A stretch of DNA of 64,000 bases, taken from positions 1,860,001-1,924,000 of the forward strand of contig CM064422.1 in NCBI GenBank assembly GCA_032690845.1, given 5' to 3'. The notes below the pieces were generated by a model. It was given only the letters and a program-made list of their open reading frames with translations. It did not search any database and was not told the DNA's origin. The position numbers and the translations under genes are program-made. Shown here piece after piece: positions 43,996 to 55,006 of the stretch (positions within the stretch are counted from its first letter, which is position 1; every line of letters begins with the position of its first letter). The DNA comes from Eleusine coracana subsp. coracana (Eukaryota; Streptophyta; Magnoliopsida; Poales; Poaceae).

Positions 43996-45254
43996 TACTA
44001 CGGATCCGCTGAATACCATGAGGGGAGTGCACACGGAATCCATGCAACGTCGCTGACGAGGTGAGGACCAATCTGCGGCTCGGCCGCCGCTCGAAGCGCC
44101 GGCGATTTCAATCAGAGAGTTGTTTTGATCCCTTTCAGTGGAACAGGGGAGTTGGAATGGAGAGATCCAGAGGTAGGAGGGAGTTGAAATGGAGAGATCC
44201 CTTTCGGTATTTCAATCTCGCCGGTTGTTGATCGAGTCTTCTCGTCCCTAGAGAATCGGCGGCGGCGCATCCTGGAGAATACCGAACAGCGACCTCTCGT
44301 ATAGGCTGCTCGGACCAGTGGAAAAGGGGAACAGCCACGGCCAGCGCTGAATCTCGAAACGACGAGACTGTGAAGTCGTGAAGGGCCGCCTTGCCTTTTG
44401 GAGCTGACGAAATCTGTTAATCTGGTGAAGACGAGGCCAATCGGTTCGTCTACCTCAAACAGCATCGGTGACCAGAGCTCGGAAAGGAGGACGGTGCAGA
44501 GCGTGGGTCGAAGGAGACGGCGGCAGGTCATCGCATAGCTCATCAGGTTCGCTTCGCCCTTCCCTAGTGACAGTCCTGACACTTGTACTGGTGCTTCTGC
44601 TATGTGCTACTACTACTACCGTTCAATGGGCGGCAAACGATAGATGGATGATTTGCCCATGTTAATGTGTCCAATAAACAAGTGGATGCAACACTGTTTA
44701 GAGCGTTCCGCCGAACCGAACGGCCGAACAGAACCGATGCTGGGGGTTTGCTTCCTTTAGTGTGAGCATTGCTTCGTGGGTCCCTGCTTTTGAATAGAAA
44801 AAGTCTCTCAACTCTTCTACAGTACAAACGCTTTTCCCATTTCCTGGTTGAACCCGTCATACACTCAATTTTTTAATAGCTATGGTTTGCTTTGAATCGA
44901 ACCGAACAGACGTGCCGCTTTTTTTTCAGTTCGAAGGCCGCAGTGTGTAATGTTCGATTGCCGAACCAGCACGTCGGATGACAGTTCGGTTTTGGCCAAC
45001 GTTGCTGGTGCTCATATGCCAATATGAAGCATCTCTTCTTCTGTACACGTCCACGTCTACTTGAAGCTGCAAAAGAACAAGTCCGGTCATCTCTGGGTGA
45101 AGATGCGTGCAAATGCTTGTGATGCCCCTTCGATTTTCACTGAAAAAAGTACTCGGCCAAAATGTAGGCACCCCATGCTGAACCGCGTGCAGACTCAAAT
45201 CAATCATGGAAATTACAAAGCTTCGCATCGAATTATCAGTGCAAAACATTTACC
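43996..45254. other. Spacer between the CC gene and the LINE fragment
   Basis: Two short tandem copies of GGAATGGAGAGATCC / GAAATGGAGAGATCC lie near 44155-44201. Between 44700 and 45000 the motif CGAACCGAAC and relatives recur several times. No gene is seen. Confidence 0.45.
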
Positions 45255-45714
45255 CCTTTGCCAGGGCCCCCCAATGAGCTCGGAAAGAACAAAATCGACA
45301 GTGTTGACTGTCGTCCTATGGAACATCTGGAAATGCCGCAACGCCAAGGTCTTTCGGAATGAAGACGAGACTAACACCATACTCTTCGACGTTGCGTTGA
45401 GGACATTGCCTTATGGGCACACCGTTCAAAGAACATCGAAAAACTGGTGCTACATCATTGGGAAACCTATCTTCGAGAGGCCTCACCTCACTGTAATCTA
45501 TTACTGGAGCTCAGCTCCCTGTATATGCTTGTATAGGTTTTTGTCTAATTTTCTCAGCCTCTTCTTTCTGGTTCTCTTACTTTAGTTTTCTTTTCCTGCC
45601 TCCCGCAATTGGGTGACCTTTGTAAAGTGGACACCGGTCTTTTTTCAGTTGGCAATAAAAGTTCAGGCAGGCCTCTCGGCTTGCCGTAGTTCCCGTCAAA
45701 AAAAAAAAAAAAAA
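45255..45714 (+). mobile_element. 5'-truncated LINE, 3' end with poly-A tail
   Basis: The plus-strand frame reads VLTVVLWNIWKCRNAKVFRN, the W-x-x-W-K-x-R-N motif at the C terminus of plant L1-type reverse-transcriptase polyproteins (zf-RVT region). About 130 bp of untranslated sequence and a run of 19 A residues at about 45697-45714 follow. The 5' border is not clear and I could not find the matching target duplication. The tail abuts an open frame on the minus strand. Confidence 0.7.
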
Positions 45715-46115
45715 AACCCTTTGAAGTGGCGACGCTGCAAATCCTCAGTGCTGTGACGAAGTCTCCCAGATGAGCAGCCGCGTTCTCCACACTCTCTATC
45801 GTCATCCTTGAATCATCATCATCATCAGGGGCAGCGAGTTGCAGGCGCACTTGGTCCGCGTCGTCCTGCGGCTGCAACTGTAAGAAGCATGATGAAGATG
45901 ATGATGATGAAGAGACAGCGGCAACGGGCCGTGCCGTCGTCGTCTGTCTGAACTTGCCGACGAACGCTCGCCGGATGGAACGCCTCACGATCAGCAGGAC
46001 AAGGTTCCTCCTCTGGGTGGCAACGTCCTTCTTCTCAATCGAAACACGGACCACCAGTTCGTCATAATGACGGCGACCGTTCGCGGTAGACAGTGTTTCA
46101 GTATCGGGAATGGAT
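45715..46115 (-). pseudogene. Unidentified open frame cut by the LINE
   Basis: The minus strand is open for about 130 codons, including HYDELVVRVSIEKKDVATQR, LVLLIVRRSIRRAFVGKFRQ, a serine run and MTIESVENAAAHLGDFVTAL. The frame runs into the poly-T of the LINE, so any original C terminus is lost. There is no ATG near the start; an upstream exon or plain decay are both possible. I do not recognise the family. Confidence 0.3.
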
Positions 46116-46511
46116 CATCCAGCACGGTCTTTTCCCTGGAATCGAAGGAAGCACGCTCGTCTTCCAGCACAGTCAGTCCATGGAAATTTCTAGCTGGAGG
46201 ACTAATAACGGAAAAGTGGTTTTCGTTGGAGTTTTAAAGGAGTTGATTTATCATGTGCAAAATATTGAAACCATTTGGATTCATCCCGACCGACCGGCTG
46301 GCCTCATGCTTTTTGTAGGCCTTGAGATCAGTGGGCCGTGACTTCTCTCGTCAAGCTATTTCACTTCATCATCGGGCCTCATGAACAAGTGGGCTGGGTG
46401 GATTATTTTGGTCCGCCGAGCTCCTCGGCCCACGAAGGCTTCAGAGAGCACGTTCGCGAAACGCTCAGATCCTGCCGTTGGTTACTGATTTGACGGCTGA
46501 TGGAGATCCGA

Positions 46512-46579
46512 GGGGTGGTCGGGGAATGAAGTACCGACCACCCCCCGACCCTCTCTGGTCGGGGAATCAAACACCGACC
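46512..46579. repeat. Hairpin repeat, copies F and G (opposite orientation)
   Basis: Copy F has stem GGGGTGGTCGG and CCGACCACCCC (perfect 11 bp) with an 11-nt loop GGAATGAAGTA. Its core AATGAA is the complement of the TTCATT loop in copies B to E, so the unit is inverted relative to them. Copy G follows 12 bp later with stem GGTCGG and CCGACC and an 11-nt loop GGAATCAAACA. Confidence 0.8.
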
Positions 46580-46953
46580 GCCGCCCCCCGCATGGCCGCG
46601 GTCACCGCCGGCCCGCACGACGAAGATTTGGCGTCCGGCAAGATCGTGCGTCGTCTCCACCAGCGCCGACCAGCTCCAGCGGCGAGCCGAAGGCCGTGGA
46701 TACGGTGGAGGAGGACGCCGACGCCGGCGGCGGGACCGGAGGCCTCCTCTCCGCCATGGAGACTTGGAGAGGAGGAAGCGAGGAGGATCGACGGGCGGCA
46801 GCGGCGACGGTGACGGCGAGGAGGAGGAGCTGGGAGGCGACGGGCGGAGGGCGTCGCATCACAGGGCGATGGGCCGCGCGGACGATTTGGGGAGGACGAG
46901 GACGAGCGCGTCAGCGGGGACCATTTGACGACGGCTCCATGCCGCGGGTGCAT
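46580..46953. other. GC-rich stretch between hairpin repeats and the F-box fragment
   Basis: All six frames are fairly open because of base composition. No motif allows a call. It could be a captured gene piece upstream of the F-box fragment. Confidence 0.4.
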
Positions 46954-47010
46954 CCACGCCGGCAGGCGGCGGCGACGATGTGATCAGCGACCTCCACGAC
47001 GACGTGTTTG
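46954..47010 (+). pseudogene. F-box start fragment
   Basis: The frame reads GGGDDVISDLHDDVFAIS. The 26 bases at 46981-47006 are identical to 48770-48795 in the large F-box copy (TGATCAGCGACC and on to GACGACGTG). Homology stops right after HDDV, so only the first helix of the F-box is present. A Mutator-type element begins 70 bp later. Confidence 0.6.
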
Positions 47011-47081
47011 CAATATCCATTTTTTTTTCTCCCTGAAAAGACGGCAGAATTCAAATTATGGATCAACGTGTGTTTCTTTTA

Positions 47082-47910
47082 GGATTAAGTCTAACTTCAA
47101 TCCCTCAACTCTTAGCAAAGTTTAATTGTCATCCCTAAACTTTAAAACAGGATAATAGCAGTTCCCCAACTATCAAAATCATTCATATTATGGCCTCATA
47201 CCGGCATCATGAGCTGTTCAAGTGACGCAAATTCCACATCATTGTTTTACTGTTTTTCTTTCCTGAGCAGAGAGAGAACTAAAGAGAAGAGGGACTGACG
47301 CCATGGCCCGAAGATTTGCAGCAGGTTGCGGCCACTTACAATCAAGAGAGCATTCACGTCATTGGAAAAACGAACAAATACCTTATCTTCAGCTAGAAGC
47401 CTCTCTAGAATCATAACATGCGAATCATATAGCAAATTTTGATTTCGGCCACGACGCGCCGAATGACATGATGTAGAGACTTAAGTGCAGTACTATGCAC
47501 TGCCATTCTTCCTATTCTTTTTCCCAACGTTGTCCTTGTATAGCAACGATATTGTTGCAGGAACAGAGATAGCGCTTTGTCGTCTTGCCATAATCAGTCG
47601 CGGCAAACCTGCCGGCCTTTGCGCCTGAAGGTTGCGACGGCGGATATGTAGGATCAAGCGATGAACTTCATTGAGCCTGAAGCTGTGTTGTGTCTGAGAA
47701 AGAAGAAATGACGAGGAGATGACTTGGCAGCCATGTGAAAACAACATAGATGATATGCTTGTCGTGTCAACTAAACTACTGACAAAACAGCTCAAGGAGC
47801 TAACTTGATCTGGTTTTAACAATTGAGGGACTAAGTTTATCCAGTATTAAAGTTGAGGGACGAAACATAAACCGAGCCAAGAGTTGAGGGACTAAAAGTA
47901 GACTTAATTC
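47082..47910. mobile_element. Non-autonomous Mutator-like element (829 bp, 9-bp duplication)
   Basis: The left end GGATTAAGTCTAACTTCAAT then CCCTCAACTC pairs with the right end GAGTTGAGGG then ACTAAAAGTAGACTTAATTC, inverted repeats of about 35 bp. An exact 9-bp duplication, TTTCTTTTA, lies at 47073-47081 and 47911-47919, as expected for Mutator-like elements. There is no transposase. The interior has no convincing host gene fragment, so it is not clearly a Pack-MULE. Confidence 0.85.
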
Positions 47911-47919
47911 TTTCTTTTA

Positions 47920-48705
47920 TAATGGTTATTATGATGACTATCGTCGATTTGAGCCCATAAAATCCTCTCTTCTTGTGCTTGGTCACTATTAATATTTGCA
48001 TCACGGCTGTTCCAGCTTGCAAGTAATTAATGCAGCGCCATTAGCACTTTTGGAGCATGAGCCAGGGAAGCAAACAACTAGTCACCTGATTATGATTGCT
48101 ACTAGTGCTTCTCTGTACGCAGGCTAAGCCTTGCGGTCGTATTAGGATGATGTGTTTGCTTGCAAGTGACCATATGACACAAACTAGGTTTCGTTATGTT
48201 TTTTTCTATATAGGCAAAATCATGAGCACAAAAAGGGGAGCCCCGCGACGTGTGTGGCCCAACGCAGGCGCGGCCCTCGCTTACGCGGCATCCTTCCTTC
48301 TATATATTGACTGCCCTGCGTGCTTGACACGTTCATGCAACAGATAATGCTGTTATTCAACTGTCCTGAATCCTGGGATGAAACGTTTCCTGCACTCGGT
48401 CAGTGGGCTGAAATTCTCTTTGGATGCTCGTTATGCTACAATCTGTCCTCGATCGTTAAGATAAAGTACCCTTACATATTTGGATGGTTTTCTGGAATTG
48501 ATGATCGGAGAAGAGCATGCTGCTATTGAACCAGAAGAGAGGATTTTATGGGCTCTGAATTGTTATCGGTTTTGGGTTCTAAGAAATTTAACCAGTCACA
48601 ACTCCGCCGACCGGCTGGGAGTCCGTTAATATCGACACGACGTATACATCAGATCCTGGTACATGCATAGCACGGGAAAAGAATCCATCCGTCTCGCCCG
48701 CCACT
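47920..48705. other. Spacer upstream of the frameshifted F-box gene
   Basis: No gene is recognised. The stretch probably contains the old promoter of the F-box copy. Short open frames are present without motifs. Confidence 0.45.
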
Positions 48706-49811
48706 ATGGAGTCGGGCGAGAACGTGGAGGAGAAGCAAAGCAACACGACGACTCGTCCATCCTCTGATCTGATCAGCGACCTCCACGACGACGTGCTCCT
48801 TCGCATCCTCGGCCTTGTCGCCGACGCCAAGGACGTGGCGCGCTGTCGCGGCGGTGGCGCAGCCTCTGGACACGCGCACCCGTGCTCGAATTCTTACCGT
48901 TGACGATATGGGACGACGGCGACCAGAAAGCCGAGCGGTTCGTCTCCTTCGTCGACAACGCTCTCGCCCTTCGTCTTGCGCGATCATCGTCACAATCACA
49001 AGAGGGGGTGGAGCACCTGGAGTTCGTTCTCCGTATGAACCATCGCCTGCGCGACCGAATAAAGCAGTTGTTCGTCGTGTTGACGGAGAGGTGGATCCGG
49101 TACGCTCTTGAGCTCGGAGTGCAATCTCTCCACTTTCGACTAAGCTTTCCAGGAGAACCGAAGCGGGACATAATAGACCTCGAGGAGCTTCCCAGCTCTG
49201 CGAAGCTCCAGGTCCTGCACTTTTACCTAGATGGCACCAAAGTCCGGCTCCCCTCTACCGCGGAATTCACGTCACTCACGGATCTTAAGCTCGAAAATAT
49301 GGAGGTGGAGACTTCCACCGACGATCACCACGCTCTTTCGCGCTTACTGTCATCGTCGTGCTTCAGAAGCTGTGCATGAGTTACGTTAAGCTTCGTCAGT
49401 TACCGCAGCTCCTGATCGAGGCTACCGCACTCGTGGAGCTATCACTGGATAGTGTACGCTATATGACATCGCTGGAACTAAGGACTCCTGGCCTCCGGGT
49501 TCTCCGCATGTGTGACTGCAACGACCTCGAGACGCTCGTGATCACCGCCCCAAAGCTGGAGGACTTCTCCTACTTGTGTACACCTGATTCGCTTTGTATC
49601 CAAGCAGGGGACCTATCGTGCGTGCGTCGCCTAGAACTTGACTTGAGCTGCTATGACGAAGACTGGATGGACTTCTTTCAAGAAATCGATGATATCATCT
49701 TCCTCCTGCAGAATTGTAGCTCAGTTACAAGCCTTGACGTGAAAATTTATTATCCAGTGGTACGGTGCACATCTATTTTCACACTGTTTCAGTTTTCAGT
49801 GATCTTATCTT

Positions 49812-50197
49812 CTTCTTCTTCTTCTTTTTTTTTTTTTGAAAAGAGGCAGGAGCACTGCCATTCATTAAGAAGCAGAGAAGATTACAACCTAAAGGAGCAA
49901 GTCTAATCCCAAGCAACTGTTGGGAGATAAAGGTAAAAACTAAAATGAAAAGAAAGAACAGAGAATGGAGGAGTAGAAACAGCTAAAGGCCGCCTACAGC
50001 TGCAGCGACACCTCCTCCGGCCAAGTCCTGGAGCTTTGAAACATTTTGACGTCTTCCAGAATTAGATCAGCGACCTGGGCAAAAGAGCGCTCTTTCCTTT
50101 CAAATATTCTCCTGTTTCTTTCTTTCCAGACTCCCCACCAAAAGGAGAATAGAATTCCAGAGAACTCTTTTTGATGTGATTTTATGATGCAGATGTT
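49812..50197 (-). mobile_element. LINE 3' end inserted in the F-box gene intron, with 14-bp duplication
   Basis: The exact repeat AGTGATCTTATCTT flanks the insert at 49798-49811 and 50198-50211. Next to the left copy are TTC repeats and a T13 run, that is, a poly-A tail on the minus strand. Minus-strand translation of the right part reads WWGVWKERNRRIFERKERSF, then AQVADLILEDVKMF, ending at a stop after WPEEVSLQL, the C terminus of an L1-type reverse transcriptase. It is a 5'-truncated copy of 386 bp. Confidence 0.88.
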
Positions 50198-50713
50198 AGT
50201 GATCTTATCTTAACATAAGTGAATTTGATTATAATTCTTTACGTGCGTTTGATGGACCTTTCAAATCTTTAGTGACAATATTTTCCATTATAACTGCGTA
50301 ATAATAGCATGTTTCTTTTCTTGACGTGATTTTTTTTATATGATCCAATGGTCATACATTTTCACTTTCAGATTTTTACTAGCTGCATTGTCTTTTATAC
50401 ATAAGTGATTTTTAAAAAAAAATCTTTGTTGACAATATTTTTCTTAATTTTCCTTGGAAAAAATATTTTCTTAATTGATAGTTGCCTAATATATATTTAC
50501 CTGTTTCTTTCATCAGGGAATAGAGCGCCTTATTGACATAATGAAAGACAGGTTACCGCAAGTTCTTTATGTGACATCTCTGAAGATTTTTCTCTCTGTC
50601 TCTGATGTACGCGAGTGGCATTCCTTCGGAGGTGGTATAGCATGCTTCCTCACTATATTCACGAACCTCAGATACCTGTGCCTAGACTTCTATACGGTTC
50701 TATACGGTAAGTA

Positions 50714-50783
50714 CTCCCTCCATTCCCTTTTATAAGCATTCCTACAAGAGTGTAGGAATGCTTATAAAAAGGAATGGAGGGAG
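50714..50783. mobile_element. Tiny foldback Stowaway MITE (70 bp, almost perfect hairpin)
   Basis: Two 33-bp arms, starting CTCCCTCCATTCC and ending GGAATGGAGGGAG, surround a 4-nt loop AGAG. The arms differ at only one position. TA flanks both sides (50712-50713 and 50784-50785). It lies 7 bp inside intron 2 of the F-box pseudogene, directly behind the splice donor. Confidence 0.9.
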
Positions 50784-51180
50784 TATCAAATTGTCATGAT
50801 TCAACCACGTCTATATCTTGTCTTGTGTTTTTCATTTCACTAAAATTATATGCGCGTATCCTTACACAGGAGCGTTCAGAAGCGGTAACAGTTTCACCTG
50901 CAACCTAGACGACTGGACATCCCATGAAACCTCGTTAATTAAACTTCACCAAGCAGAGTTCAAGGAACTAACAGGAACCGGTTGTGAACTAGGGTTCTTG
51001 CAATTCGTGCTCTCAGGCGCCACAGAACTTCAGAAGCTGACTATAAGTTTTGACCGGTACTACTCCAAAGGAATGCAAGAGAGCAGCAGACATGATTTTC
51101 TGCACAAGCTACTTGGTAACGGGATTTGGAGCGAATGTCAAGACGCTGATTACTCATATGAGTGGAGGCCGCGTCAATAA

Positions 51181-52572
51181 GTGGAGAACACCTCTCTACT
51201 GTTTGCTTGGAGAGCTCCATGTACCCTCACTGAAGCAAAATTTTGTGCCAAATTATGAGCACTGTCTCGCTTCATTATTAGCTACTGCACTCCCATGCAT
51301 CCTCTCTGTTGTCTACCCATGAAAATATAGAATTGTATATATTGGAGTTCGAGTATACGATCCATTGAAATCTAGGGATAGTTCAATTGGTTGATTTAGA
51401 GTGGTGAAACTTATCACCCGGTCGAGTATTACATTTAAGATTATTTATTTTTTCAATGGTTGGCGATGTCTGTTCTGTTCACAATGGAGGTTGTTATGTT
51501 GACTTTCACAATGGAGGGCATGATGATCGATTGTATCTGTTCTGTCTTGCAAAACTTTAAAGTATATGACCTACCGATGAATATGTGATGTTTTGCATAA
51601 TTTTGTTTAGGAAAGAATTTTGTTTAGAATTTCCTTTCAAATTTACATGCAAAGAGTTTAACTCATTTTATTTCTTCGTGTCCTGTTTTTTTTTTAAAAA
51701 AAATATGCTTTAATTTATTCAAGAAAGGATTAGAATCACAAAGAAATGCAGTGACCGATAGAGACAAGAAGATGCAGTGACCAGTCGCATCAGCCAAGAC
51801 ACGTAACACTCGATATCTTCATCAAATTTGTATCTTCCTAGTGACCAAATAACATGAATAATTTTGGATTTTTAAATTGTATATTATTCAAATGCGAAAA
51901 AAAAGACTATAGTGGGGATCCTCCGTCGCGGTTCCATGATCTGTTGGGTTGGATGCACCCCGTACGTCAATCGTTCAGTGATGCAAAGTTCCTTATTTCA
52001 GGCCTCACGCGCGGCTGACTCCAACGCAAGCGCTCGGTCTCCAGCTCTTGTCCCTGTCAGTTGCAGTGCATGAGCTAGCTTCGGGGCACGACAAAAATGC
52101 TTTTATGAACATCTTTGCTGAAGAGCATCACGGCTTGAGCAGCTAAGAAAAATTCCCGAACATTACCTGAACGTACTCTAGTTGACCACCAGCTTCAGTA
52201 AGTGCCTGCACTATGTGATCTTTTATTTGTTGGCTTTGATCTGATGGAAAGTAGCACATCATCAGGCGTGTTTGTGTCTGCGAGAAACAGCGTCCAAGAA
52301 CTAGAAGGACCAGCGTCAGGCTGGGGGATGCACGAATCTGACGTGGCAACAACATATAAACAAATTAGTAACTAGCCGGGCCGTATGATCGTAAGAGAAT
52401 TTTACTCTTGATTGAATAATAAAATCATCATATCATCTCAGAAGAGCCCTGCCGCCAGACGCAAGGACTAGACTTTCCATTGCGCATTGGAGATATGATC
52501 AGCCTCCAGCCGAAGCGTGTATTTAAACATCTAGATCGATCAATGTGTTCAGATGATCCTAATTCGTAAGCC
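51181..52572. other. Spacer between two F-box copies
   Basis: The 3' end of the first F-box copy is followed by AT-rich DNA. Near 51690-51790 a T/A run is followed by two related pieces (GAAATGCAGTGACC and AAGATGCAGTGACC). Minus-strand sequence at 52140-52350 is open but has no recognised motif. Confidence 0.45.
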
Positions 52573-54207
52573 ATGGAGGAGAAGAAGCCAGGCGAAGAAG
52601 ATGAGATCCCGGAGGCGCAAAAGAACGCGGCGCCTGCTGCCACGCGCAAGAGGAAGAGAAAGAAGAAGAAGAGATCGAGGACCAAATCAAGCGCTTCCGC
52701 GTCACCATGCGACACCGGCATCATCATGTGCGACGACGTCCTCCGCAGCATCTTCGCCCGTCTGCCCGCGCGCACCGTGGTGGCGTCCATGGCGCTCTCC
52801 AAGCACCACCGCCGCCTCATGTGCTGCCCTGATTTCAGGAACCTCCACTACCGCCTGGGCCCGCCGCTGCCCCGGCCCCACATCGCCTACGTCGCGACGG
52901 CCAAGATATCGAGGAGGAAAAGCGGCGGCCGTGACCCCGTCAGCGGATTCCACGGCTTCCACGTCGCCGGCGCCGGGAGCAACAGCGCCGCCGCCGCCGC
53001 CCCGATGCACTCGCTCGTCGGAGAAACGTACCTCGACAAGAGATACGTCAACACTTGCAACGGCCTCGTGCTGCTCGCCGGCGGCGAGTCCAAACCTACC
53101 ACGTGCGTCCTATGAAACCCGGCCGTCGCCGACGAGGAGAAGGAAGTGACCGTCCCGATTTCGGCGTGTGACGACTGCGTCATACTGGGGTTGGGTTACG
53201 GCAGGAGGAGCCACACCTACAAGCTGCTGCTGTCACGTCGATGGAAGCAGACAACGACCCTACTTTTTTCGAATCCTGCCATTACCAGGCATCCTAAAGA
53301 GCTGCTGGTCTACAGATTCGGCGCCACGACGCTTCCAGTAATCCGGACCGTGTCGACATCTTCCAATGTAGACGGAGAGATCAGCAAGAAGTCACTTTAC
53401 ATCGACGGCACCATTTACCTCCTCCACGTCTTCAAATCTGTGATTCTCGCTTTCGATGTCGATAACGAGACGGTCACAACCATCGACTTGCCTGGCGAGC
53501 ATAACCCAACAACCCCCATCATGCTGCCTCATGACTACCTTCCTGTTGGCGGCGAAGTGGAGATGGTCACCACCGCCGTCAACCTGTACCGGCCAAAGTC
53601 CAATCTCATGGAGCTCTCTGGCCGTCCATGCGTGGAGACGTTCGACGGCAACGGCAGAGCCCTGTGGGTTCTCACAGAGGATCACCGGTGGGAACGGAGA
53701 TGCGTCGTCACGACCCATCATCCCGTTCCTCATCATCATGGTGATGGCCACCTCAACAGTTGCTTCGTCGCCGGCGCTTGGGACTGTGACAGCGTGCTAG
53801 TTATGTATCTGCATAACGCGGGCGGCGGCGACCACAACCACCGGCTCTGCCTGAAGAACGCGTCAACCAACAAGACGTTCGACGCAACCCTGCCGTCCAA
53901 CGTGACACCGGAGTGGCCAGACTACGCCTTCTGTTGGGGTTACAAGCCAACGCTCTTGTCACCGGGTAGCATCGTCGCCAACAAGCTCAGCAAACGCCAG
54001 GAGCGGCTCCGAAAGTGCGCGGCGAATGTAATGGAGGCACTGAAGCCCGTCAACGAGGGCGAGAGGAGGAAAGGCCACAAGGCAACGCTCGGCACCGCAA
54101 GCTTCATGGAACTCTTGCTTAGTATCATGCAGAAGCTGCCTGGCAACATGCTGGACGTGATTGGGATGCCACTTTTCGATTCAGATCCATTTTTTGAGAT
54201 TTCTTAA
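52573..54207 (+). pseudogene. F-box protein gene interrupted by one in-frame TGA
   Basis: The frame is open for 545 codons except for one TGA at codon 181 (53113-53115). The N terminus is charged and lysine-rich (RKRKRKKKKRSRTKSS), possibly a nuclear signal. The F-box follows: IIMCDDVLRSIFARLPARTV, then MALSKHHRRLMCCPDFRNLH. Next comes the usual associated region, NTCNGLVLLAGGE, ending TTCVL then stop then NPAVADEEKEV. In related proteins this point reads L-W-N-P, so a Trp codon TGG probably became TGA. After the stop the frame stays open for 364 codons and keeps family features (SLYIDGTIYLLHVFKSVILA, FDVDNETVTTIDLPGEH). There are no introns. It is a recent null allele, a recent pseudogene or a base-calling error. 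Confidence 0.78.
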
Positions 54208-55006
54208 CCGTTCGTATGGTTTGTTCAGAAGCGCAGTAGTACGAAAGAGTATTTTTGAACCTTCAAATTTCACACATTTGTAGCTCTTGAACATTCCCCA
54301 TTTGGATTGTAATTAATTGCTGAAAACACCTCCTTGTTTTTCAATTTATTGAAGAAGGTTTTGAATCTTATGTCCGGTTCCAACAGTCAGTAAGTGTTTA
54401 TAACGAAATAATCCTTATTACACTGTAATACTAGGTTGAAACCGAACTAGCCAGGTCCAGAGGAAGACATTGTACTACCAAAAGATCAGGAAATGTACCC
54501 TCTACGGATTATTTATTAATCAAATTTCTGCTTTCTGTATGCGTTGAGACCGGCCGGTTGAAGGTTCAACTAAAAAATTACCCCTAAATTTACAATAATA
54601 AACGATATGATGTTAGGTGTGTTCTTTCTGCTTAGTTTGAGTCTTGTAAGAATAATGACCGTCTGTTCTTTTTTCGGACAGAAAAAAGGCTCGATGTCGT
54701 GGAACGCTTAAATCCAGGTGTGCCATTAATTAAGTGATGAAGTAAGGATTAGTTAAAAGAGCGAATCTGTTACTTTGCAAGATTTTATTTGGTGTGAATA
54801 ATCCAAATGCATTGTTTAATGTGTATTAAGTGTTTTTTTAATGATGAAACCTTCTTTTGCCGTTGTAGATAGTACATTATTCAAGCAAATTGTCTTTGAG
54901 AGTACAAAAAGGAAATCAATTGTCTGAACTTCTTTGGAGCTTTTCTTCTTCAGGTGGTGTTATAATCATCATAATTGGTTTCTTTTTTTCTTTACATGAA
55001 AGGATT
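54208..55006. other. Spacer between F-box copies
   Basis: This is AT-rich DNA with no gene. It holds the 3' region of the copy upstream and the presumed leader of the next. Confidence 0.5.

Larger units (their letters stand above)
48706..51180 (+). pseudogene. F-box/LRR (FBD-like) gene with two frameshifts
   Basis: F-box proteins are the substrate receptors of SCF ubiquitin ligases. The first frame from 48706 gives MESGENVEEKQSN and then the F-box LISDLHDDVLLRILGLVADA. At about 48843 the frame shifts. The next frame gives LEFLPLTIWDDGDQKAERFV, then HLEFVLRMNHRLRDRI and leucine-rich strands to about 49355. There a second shift leads to LQKLCMSYVKLRQLPQLL, LVELSLDSVRYMTSLELRTP and LETLVITAPKLEDFSYL, ending at a donor at 49759. 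Exons 50517-50706 and 50870-51180 follow in phase and end WSECQDADYSYEWRP. At the first break about ten bases (3n+1) seem missing from the conserved RRWRSLW region. A LINE lies in intron 1 and a foldback MITE in intron 2. Confidence 0.75.

Noticed and set aside
53113..53115. TGA in the F-box gene as a selenocysteine or programmed read-through codon
   Set aside because: Land plants lack selenocysteine insertion, and the bases after the stop (AAC) do not match the known CTA/CARYYA read-through contexts. A plain nonsense change at a Trp codon is simpler.
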